A stretch of DNA of 26,870 nucleotides from Oscillospiraceae bacterium. GTDB taxonomy: Bacteria; Bacillota_A; Clostridia; Oscillospirales; Oscillospiraceae. The stretch lies in assembly GCA_017939025.1 (NCBI GenBank), contig JAGBAI010000047.1, forward strand, positions 1-26,870. The letters are read 5' to 3'. The position numbers and the translations under genes are program-made. Positions within the stretch are counted from its first letter, which is position 1. Each line of letters starts with the position of its first letter. Of the stretch, positions 21,547 through 26,870 are shown in pieces. The notes below the pieces were generated by a model that saw nothing but the letters and a program-made list of their open reading frames with translations, made no database searches and was not told the origin of the DNA.

Positions 21547-21844
21547 TGACGAGAGAATCCAGACCATTCTGGATCTGATCTGCGCTCTGGATGGGCGCAT
21601 TATGAAAGTGGAACGGGACGGCGATCTGCTGATCGTCTATGCCAACATCCAGTCTTATGAGGAAGATACCGGCGAGGAGCAGGCCGATGAAGACTATGAG
21701 GAAGCGGCTTTTGACGTGGAGGATTACTCAGACTATGCCGAATGCTACCATACCTGCGAAAACTACAAAGCCGTCAGTGAAACAGACTGGCGGTGTGTCA
21801 ACTTCTGCACCAAGTGCCAGTCCTGCATGCAGGATGCGGCATAA
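21527..21844 (+). CDS. Acidic Cys-rich ICE protein, unknown
   Basis: A 105-aa protein starting inside the end of the methylase gene (20-base overlap) with AGAGGA about 10 bases before the ATG. The N-terminal DDERIQTILDLICALDGRIM looks helical, followed by a short beta segment (DGDLLIVYANI). The middle is very acidic (EEDTGEEQADEDYEEAAFDV). The C-terminus has six cysteines (ECYHTCENYK, WRCVNFCTKCQSCMQDAA), probably a metal-binding knuckle. I do not recognise the family. Its place between Dam and AbrB suggests an accessory regulatory role, which is only inferred from position. Confidence 0.72.
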   Translation: MKKNVPDDERIQTILDLICALDGRIMKVERDGDLLIVYANIQSYEEDTGEEQADEDYEEAAFDVEDYSDYAECYHTCENYKAVSETDWRCVNFCTKCQSCMQDAA

Positions 21845-21859
21845 GGAGGTGTACAGAGG

Positions 21860-22174
21860 ATGAAGAAGATCCTTCGCATTTTGGGAAGGCGTGGCCGGAT
21901 CACGATTCCTTATGAACTGCGGGAGCTGGTAGGCTTTCGCCATAATGATGTGCTGAGTTTTGCTATTCAGTCGGATGATGCCATCGTTGTGAAAAGAGAA
22001 AAACTCTGCGATAACTGCTCTGGCAGGGAGAATGCTGGTGCAGTGGATGGTCGGATGACCCTCTTGGATTTTCTGGACAGCTTGTCCCTGGAACAGCAGC
22101 GGGAAGCAGTACTGCACCTGTCTGCAAAATGGGCAGGTCAGAGTAATGTGATCCCCTTTGGGAGAATTAGCTGA
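21860..22174 (+). CDS. AbrB/SpoVT-family transcriptional regulator
   Basis: A 104-aa protein. Residues 4-48 form an AbrB-type swapped-hairpin DNA-binding domain: RILGRRGRITIPYELRELVG, then FRHNDVLSFAIQSDDAIVVK. A CDNCSG knuckle and a helical C-terminal part (LLDFLDSLSLEQQREAVLHL) follow. AbrB-like regulators in ICEs usually act as transition-state or self-regulating repressors. AAGGAGG lies ahead of the ATG. It is the last gene before a strong terminator, so it closes the main 13-gene operon. Confidence 0.9.
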   Translation: MKKILRILGRRGRITIPYELRELVGFRHNDVLSFAIQSDDAIVVKREKLCDNCSGRENAGAVDGRMTLLDFLDSLSLEQQREAVLHLSAKWAGQSNVIPFGRIS

Positions 22175-22228
22175 TGGCAGATACCCATTTAGGCTTCGCA
22201 ATGCCTGTTTTATGGTGGCATTTTCGGT

Positions 22229-22276
22229 AATCCCCCTGTAGCTGGTGAGCAATTACTGGCTGCAGGGGGATTTTTT
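22229..22276 (+). terminator. Intrinsic terminator between the abrB-like and spoVG-like genes
   Basis: A 14-bp stem (22229-22242 with 22259-22272, one G-U pair) with a 16-nt loop, followed by TTTTTT. It ends only 45 bases before the next start codon, leaving no evident room for a new promoter and leader, so it may be conditional. Confidence 0.9.
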
Positions 22277-22321
22277 GCTTTCAACGGTGAAATTCATTCA
22301 AACAAGGAAGGCGGTGAGATC

Positions 22322-22660
22322 ATGAAAATCAAAGCGAGAATTGACCGGATGGTATCCGGCGACCGGGTAAAGGCAATTGCCTCTGTATCCCTGGATGGTC
22401 AGTTTGTGGTTAAGGGCCTCCGGGTAGTGGATGGCAGCAAAGGATTGTTTGTAGCCCCTCCCCAGTCTTCATACAAAGATGGCGAGGGGAAAAACAAGTA
22501 TTCGGATATCTTTTTCCCCATCTCCAATGCTGGTAAATCCAGCTTGCAGGATGTCGTCCTGAATGCCTACAGTCAGGAACTGGAAAAGGTTCAGGGTATG
22601 AACCAGAGTGCTGGCTTCGACAATCAGGATTCTGGAGGCATGCTGCCCTTTGGTATGTAA
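22322..22660 (+). CDS. SpoVG-family protein with GGMLPFGM tail
   Basis: A 112-aa protein. VKAIASVSLDGQFVVKGLRV, then VDGSKGLFVAPPQSSYKDGE, YSDIFFPISNAG and LQDVVLNAYSQELEKV form a complete SpoVG domain. SpoVG proteins bind nucleic acid (RNA and DNA) and act as global regulators in Firmicutes. ICE-borne copies are common. After the domain it carries an extension, NQDSGGMLPFGM, like the Gly/Met tails of the upstream proteins. GGAAGGCGG is the ribosome site. It stands alone between two intrinsic terminators. As an RNA-binding protein it could itself influence those terminators, which is speculation. Confidence 0.9.
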   Translation: MKIKARIDRMVSGDRVKAIASVSLDGQFVVKGLRVVDGSKGLFVAPPQSSYKDGEGKNKYSDIFFPISNAGKSSLQDVVLNAYSQELEKVQGMNQSAGFDNQDSGGMLPFGM

Positions 22661-22770
22661 CCATTTCTACGGATGGAATGGCGATGTACAGATATGTATG
22701 TTGGACACAAAAATGTCTGATTATTTGAATTTTGCTTTAGAGAGTATCTGTGTATTGTCTTTATTCTGTC

Positions 22771-22808
22771 ATGTCCCTGTTGCTTCAAATGCAGCAGGGA
22801 CATTTTTT
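22771..22808 (+). terminator. Intrinsic terminator immediately before the adhesin gene
   Basis: A 13-bp stem (22771-22783 with 22791-22803, one G-U pair), loop TTCAAAT, then T6 (22803-22808). It ends 25 bases before the adhesin start, so the adhesin mRNA must be read through it or start within it. A role as attenuator is likely. Confidence 0.9.
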
Positions 22809-22833
22809 ACTATTTCAAGAAAGGATGGATGAA

Positions 22834-25800
22834 ATGACAAAACGCTTACGGGGACTTGTGTCCCTGCTTCTGGTGTTTGTGCTGTGCTTTGGTATGCTGC
22901 CCGGCTTCTTTGTGACAAAGGCCAGTGCCGCATCCACGCAGGGTAGCATCATGCTGTTCGACTTCGCGGATAACGGCGACTATACCAGCCGCCTGAACAG
23001 TCAGCTTTCGGTATCCTACAAACCCAATGGCTCAGGCACCACCAGAACAGCCTATATCAAAAACTTAGGCTGGCACTTTGCCCGGTACGGTAACGTCCCT
23101 TATGCGGACGATCCGCTGTACTGTATCGAACCCTGGCGCAACTATGGCGCCAGTACCTCTGGCAACTCCGTTGACCGGGATATTACCCTGAACGGCAGCT
23201 ACAGCTCTACCGGCAGTAATGTCTGGTACTCTTTACCTGCGGATCGGCGGGAAGCCATTGGTCTGATCCTGCTGTACAGCGATCAGATGTGGGATGACTC
23301 CATCAGCGTCTTCTCTGTAAAGAGAGATTCTAACCCCAACGTCCCCCTCCGGGTGGCAACCCAGTTCCTGATTTATGAGATCGTCTGCGGCCTGCGTAAT
23401 CCCAGCACCTTTGTGCTGAACTCCACCAACGAGTGCGGCACCGCTGGTGATATCTTCTACAATGCCGGTGCTGCGGCAATTTCCAACTTCGCGCCCAACT
23501 ACAACACGCTGGTGTCCTATGTTCAGAGCGCACTGAAACGCCCCAGCTTTACCGGCAGTTCCAGTTCCAACGCACCTTACATCACCCTCACCGGAGACGA
23601 AACCTCTGTCTATGACAGTAATGGTGTCCTCTCTGACTGGAGTTTTACTGATGGAAACGGTGCGGAGTTCTACAAAAGCGGCAACTATTTGTATATCTAT
23701 CAGACCGGAACCATTTCCGAATCCACGGTCTTCTCCGCAACAAAGTATGTACCTTCTGCTGCTAACTCCACATATAACATTTGGTATATGTCTGGTTCTA
23801 CCTATCAGACTACCATTTCCCTGGCAAGTGTGTCCTCTGGAAGTATGAACGCGTACTTCAAACTGGACCCGCCCGATCTGGGTAACTTGAGTCTGACCAA
23901 AACCACAGAGGATGGAAAGAACCTTTCCGGATGGCAGTTCAGCATCTACAGTAACAGTGCCTGTACCTCTCTGGTTGCCGGTCCCTATACCACAAACAGC
24001 AGCGGTAAGATTTCCGTAACAGGATTGTCCGCGGGTACCTACTATGTCAAGGAGATTGGGCATTCGGACAGCAGCATCAATGCATTGTACTACTGCTCCA
24101 GCACCAACCCGCAGAAGGTTACCATTACTGCTGGCGGGACTGCCTCTGTCAGCTTCACCAATAAGCTGAACACCGGCAATCTGAGCCTGACCAAGACTAC
24201 GGAAGATGGAAAGAATCTCTCCGGATGGCAGTTCAGCATTTACAGCAACAGTGCCTGTACCTCTCTGGTATCAGGACCCTACACCACTGACTCCGGCGGT
24301 AAGATCTCCGTTACCGGTCTGACTCCCGGAACTTATTATGTTAAGGAAATCGGCCATACCACAAGCAGCATTGCCTCTCAGTATTACTGTGCAAGTACCA
24401 ATCCCCAGATGGTTACCGTCACGGCAAACAGTACTGCCTCTGTCAGCTTCAGCAACAAGCTGAATACTGGCAGTCTGGCTCTGACAAAAACTACGGAAGA
24501 TGGTAAGAATCTGGAGGGCTGGCAGTTCAGCATCTATTCCGATTCTGCCTGCTCCTCTTTGGTGTCTGGCCCCCATATCACCAATTCCAGAGGTAAGATC
24601 ACTGTCACCGGACTGAACCCTGGTACCTACTATGTCAAAGAAACCGGCCATACCGACAGCAGCATCAGCGCACAGTACACCTGTGTCAGCACCAATCCCC
24701 AGTCGGTGACCATCACCGCAGGTGGAACAGCTTCTGTCAGTTTCAAAAACAATCTGATCAAGGGCGGCTTGAAGCTGGTAAAGACCACCAACACCGGTGC
24801 TAACCTTTCAGGCTGGCAGATCGGCGTCTACACAGATTCTGCCTGTACCAAGGCTGTTTCCGGCTCTCCCTTCACCACAGGTGCTGACGGTACTGTGACC
24901 GTAAGCAATCTGGTTCCCGGTACTTACTATGCCAAGGAAATCGCTGTCAGCGATCCCTACTGGGTCTGTGATTCCTCTGTGGAAACCGTACAGGTTGCCC
25001 ATAATCAGACAGCCACCGTCAGCTTCAGCAATACCCACTATGGTGATCGTCGGGTTATCAAAACGGCTGTCAATGGCAGCCTTGAAGGATGGAGCTTCCA
25101 GATCCTCGATGCCAACAAGAATCTGGTGGATACCATCAAGACCGATGCAGATGGCTATGCAATCTCGGGTAAGCTGATGCCCGGAAAATACTACGTTGTG
25201 GAAGTACACGACCGGGATGAAACCTACTGGGAATACGATGCCAATGTGGAACAGGAAGTGACGGTCACGGCCGGTTCCCGTGCGGAGGTCAGCTATACCA
25301 ATACCCAGTATGGCAGAATCCAGTTCACCAAGACTACCAACACTGGCAATCAGTTGGGCGGCTGGGTATTCCGGGTAACAGACAGCAACTACGAAGTGGT
25401 CGGTGAATACACCACCGACGAAACCGGCTACGCCATCACCGAGAAGCTGGCTCCCGGACGCTACCTGGTGCAGGAGCTGTCCAACGGCGATGACTACTGG
25501 AACATCGATGTTATGCTCCATGATGTGACTGTTGTGGCAGGCGAAACCGTGGAAGATCCCTGGTATAACCGGGAACAGGGTCTGGGCTGGTTCTATAAGT
25601 CCACCAATACCGGAGAATCTCTGAAAGGCTGGCACATTACCATCTATTCCGATGAAGCCTGTACCCAGGAGATCCGTACCATGATCACCAACGAAGACGG
25701 TCGGGTTGGCTACTACATGGACCCCGGCATCTACTATGCCAAGGAAACCGGCGACGAGTATGGCCGCTTTGAGGATGAATATTGGCTGGTGGACGAATCT

Positions 25801-26604
25801 GTCCAGGAGTTTGAAATCAAGCCCCATGAGGATACGGCAGTTTACTTCACCAATGTCCAGTACGGTAAACTGAAGATCGTCAAGACCATCGATGGTGACG
25901 GCAGCGTTGCAGGCTGGCAGTTCAAGATCACCGATGCCAACGGCAAGGAACTGGACGGTTCTCCCTTCACCACCGGAGAAGACGGTGTAATCCTCACCGG
26001 CAATGTGCTGCCCGGTACCTACACCATCGAAGAAATCATTCCCAAAGGCAGTCCCTACTCCTGTGTGGGAGAGAATCCTCAGAAGGTCACAGTTACCCAG
26101 GGAAATATGGCAGAAGTCAGCTTTGTCAATGCCCTGCACCCTGGCAAGATTGAATTGAAGAAAATCGACATCACTGGAAGCCCTCTGGCAGGTGCGAAGT
26201 TCTACCTGGAATGGAGCGAAGATGGTTCCCTCTGGTGGCCCATTGAATACTCTGAGTCTGAGATTCCCGAAGAAGGCGGCTGCTCTAACTCCGATGTTGT
26301 TGACGGCATGCTGACCACCGGCGAGGACGGTATTCTGGTATGGGACAACCTCTATCCTGGCTTACAGTATCGACTGACAGAAGTGGAAGCGCCGGATGGC
26401 TACAATCTGCTGAATAAGCCTGCATTTGAGGGTGAACTGCCCGAAGATGATCTGACTTTGGAGGTCAGAGTCATCAACACCCGGATCTTCACCATGCCTG
26501 AAACTGGTGTCAGCACCGGCCTGGTTCTGAAAATTATGAGTTTGCTGGCGGCCATCGGTTGTCTGGGTGCATTCATTACTGTGAAACAAAAGAAGCGCAA
26601 ATAA
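22834..26604 (+). CDS. Sortase-anchored adhesin: thioester domain, nine CnaB/SpaA-like domains, MPETG
   Basis: A 1256-aa surface protein. A signal peptide (RLRGLVSLLLVFVLCFGMLP..., cleavage after KASA) leads to a thioester domain in which Cys97 (LYCIEP) and Gln177 (ATQFLIYE) are placed to form the Cys-Gln thioester used to bond host or cell surfaces. Nine CnaB-like domains start near residues 352, 450, 548, 646, 740, 828, 919, 1012 and 1105. Most show the isopeptide set: Lys in LTKTT, Glu in YYVKEIG, Asn in SFTNKL. The first three are near-identical 98-aa repeats. MPETG (1221-1225), a membrane helix and KQKKRK form the sortase sorting signal. I chose ATG 22834 for AGAAAGGA 8 bases upstream and the clean signal peptide; a longer frame would run through a terminator. 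Such adhesins on ICEs may mediate donor-recipient or host contact. Confidence 0.93.
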   Translation: MTKRLRGLVSLLLVFVLCFGMLPGFFVTKASAASTQGSIMLFDFADNGDYTSRLNSQLSVSYKPNGSGTTRTAYIKNLGWHFARYGNVPYADDPLYCIEPWRNYGASTSGNSVDRDITLNGSYSSTGSNVWYSLPADRREAIGLILLYSDQMWDDSISVFSVKRDSNPNVPLRVATQFLIYEIVCGLRNPSTFVLNSTNECGTAGDIFYNAGAAAISNFAPNYNTLVSYVQSALKRPSFTGSSSSNAPYITLTGDETSVYDSNGVLSDWSFTDGNGAEFYKSGNYLYIYQTGTISESTVFSATKYVPSAANSTYNIWYMSGSTYQTTISLASVSSGSMNAYFKLDPPDLGNLSLTKTTEDGKNLSGWQFSIYSNSACTSLVAGPYTTNSSGKISVTGLSAGTYYVKEIGHSDSSINALYYCSSTNPQKVTITAGGTASVSFTNKLNTGNLSLTKTTEDGKNLSGWQFSIYSNSACTSLVSGPYTTDSGGKISVTGLTPGTYYVKEIGHTTSSIASQYYCASTNPQMVTVTANSTASVSFSNKLNTGSLALTKTTEDGKNLEGWQFSIYSDSACSSLVSGPHITNSRGKITVTGLNPGTYYVKETGHTDSSISAQYTCVSTNPQSVTITAGGTASVSFKNNLIKGGLKLVKTTNTGANLSGWQIGVYTDSACTKAVSGSPFTTGADGTVTVSNLVPGTYYAKEIAVSDPYWVCDSSVETVQVAHNQTATVSFSNTHYGDRRVIKTAVNGSLEGWSFQILDANKNLVDTIKTDADGYAISGKLMPGKYYVVEVHDRDETYWEYDANVEQEVTVTAGSRAEVSYTNTQYGRIQFTKTTNTGNQLGGWVFRVTDSNYEVVGEYTTDETGYAITEKLAPGRYLVQELSNGDDYWNIDVMLHDVTVVAGETVEDPWYNREQGLGWFYKSTNTGESLKGWHITIYSDEACTQEIRTMITNEDGRVGYYMDPGIYYAKETGDEYGRFEDEYWLVDESVQEFEIKPHEDTAVYFTNVQYGKLKIVKTIDGDGSVAGWQFKITDANGKELDGSPFTTGEDGVILTGNVLPGTYTIEEIIPKGSPYSCVGENPQKVTVTQGNMAEVSFVNALHPGKIELKKIDITGSPLAGAKFYLEWSEDGSLWWPIEYSESEIPEEGGCSNSDVVDGMLTTGEDGILVWDNLYPGLQYRLTEVEAPDGYNLLNKPAFEGELPEDDLTLEVRVINTRIFTMPETGVSTGLVLKIMSLLAAIGCLGAFITVKQKKRK
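23887..24768 (+). repeat. Three tandem 294-bp repeats encoding CnaB domains 1-3
   Basis: Three units of about 98 codons (23887-24180, 24181-24474, 24475-24768) encode near-identical domains (TKTTEDGKNL, GWQFSIYS, GTYYVKE). Many third positions differ between units, so they are diverged at DNA level but conserved as protein. Confidence 0.85.
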
Positions 26605-26607
26605 AAA

Positions 26608-26635
26608 ATGCGAGGAGAATTGCTTCTCCTCGCAT
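26608..26635. terminator. Hairpin after the adhesin gene
   Basis: A perfect 12-bp stem (ATGCGAGGAGAA at 26608-26619, TTCTCCTCGCAT at 26624-26635), loop TTGC. The T-run is good on the minus strand (TTTTTT) and short on the plus strand, so it may stop transcription from both sides. Confidence 0.8.
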
Positions 26636-26639
26636 CATT

Positions 26640-26870
26640 TGTGAACCACTGGCTTCAAGCTCTCGATTCACAATTATTATACGCAAAACAGTTATGAATT
26701 ACAACTGCTTTTTTCAGAATATCTGTAGAATGTGTTTGTCAATTAGAAACTGCATAAAAAGGGCTCCAAAAAGTACAGTACCCGGTCAGCACCGTTTTGG
26801 CTTTGAGAAGCCTTGTTTCTGTAGTTTGTAGAGCCCAGGCACTGCATTTTTCGTGACCATTCACGGGACC
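26640..26870. other. Gene-free end of window with an imperfect long hairpin
   Basis: No convincing gene is seen. GGGCTC (26761-26766) and GAGCCC (26831-26836) can close a long imperfect stem whose next bases also partly pair. A small internal hairpin GGCTT TGAG AAGCC lies at 26799-26812. It could be a small RNA or a leader for a gene beyond the window. Confidence 0.3.

Noticed and set aside
22750..22833. An N-terminal extension of the adhesin starting upstream of 22834
   Set aside because: The extension would run through the terminator hairpin and hide the signal peptide; ATG 22834 has the proper ribosome site.
24808..26139. A 443-codon minus-strand frame inside the adhesin gene
   Set aside because: It is an antisense shadow of a long, compositionally biased repeat protein gene with clear domains on the plus strand.
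13068..26805. Two shared 13-mers (CCGTTTTGGCTTT and TAGAAACTGCATA) between about 13068-13123 and 26744-26805
   Set aside because: 13-base matches are expected by chance in a window this long, and the order of the two differs, so they do not define element ends.
1..26870. CRISPR array
   Set aside because: No regularly spaced short direct repeats with unique spacers were seen; the only tandem repeats are the long coding repeats in the adhesin gene.

Overview
The window looks like a chromosomal segment of a gut Firmicute, most likely of the Oscillospiraceae/Ruminococcaceae type. This rests on AGGAGG-type ribosome sites, a YfhO protein, a small Cys/acidic protein of the DUF6472 kind, XpaC/TelA and a Clostridia-type integrative element. 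It is an inference from gene content; no rRNA marker is present.

Layout. (1) 1-1587 is the 3' part of a large serine recombinase, probably the edge of one mobile element. (2) 1605-12826 is ordinary chromosome: a CBS-domain protein; a minus-strand operon yfhO / small Cys protein / lipoprotein with an HELFH metalloprotease motif; a minus-strand cluster of XRE-membrane regulator, 5-formyl-THF cyclo-ligase, membrane protein and DUF1643; a plus-strand xpaC-telA operon; and a minus-strand cyclase. Two palindromic repeat elements lie between these genes. (3) 12827-12910 holds a strong hairpin followed by the 3' part of a tRNA-Pro(UGG) gene on the minus strand. The fragment breaks off exactly at the anticodon loop. 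This is the expected attachment scar of an element extending rightwards. Near-identical 21-nt direct repeats follow it. (4) 13264-14364 carries a GIY-YIG-like gene with a perfect consensus promoter and an unrecognised minus-strand gene. (5) 14400-26640 is the accessory part of an integrative conjugative element (ICE). It starts with about 500 nt of non-coding DNA that folds into nested hairpins and contains an rrn-boxA-like sequence. A tightly packed 13-gene operon follows (two helix-turn-helix proteins, DUF4314, pentapeptide repeat, Imm51-like, ArdA-like, Dam methylase, AbrB and several unknowns). Then come a SpoVG-family gene and a 1256-aa sortase-anchored thioester/CnaB adhesin. Intrinsic terminators stand directly in front of the last two genes.

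How the genes may work together. The ICE operon appears devoted to early establishment in a recipient: restriction evasion (Dam, an ArdA-like protein, possibly the pentapeptide protein), regulation (HTH, AbrB, SpoVG) and contact (adhesin). Two patterns are not explained by the gene calls. First, at least seven unrelated proteins of this cluster share an acidic C-terminus ending in a Gly/Met motif (GGMYM, GAMSM, GMDMSM, GGMQM and similar), which may be a common sorting or protein-transfer tag. Second, a structured leader with a boxA-like element stands upstream of genes separated by intrinsic terminators, which suggests processive antitermination across the element. Both are hypotheses from sequence reading alone.
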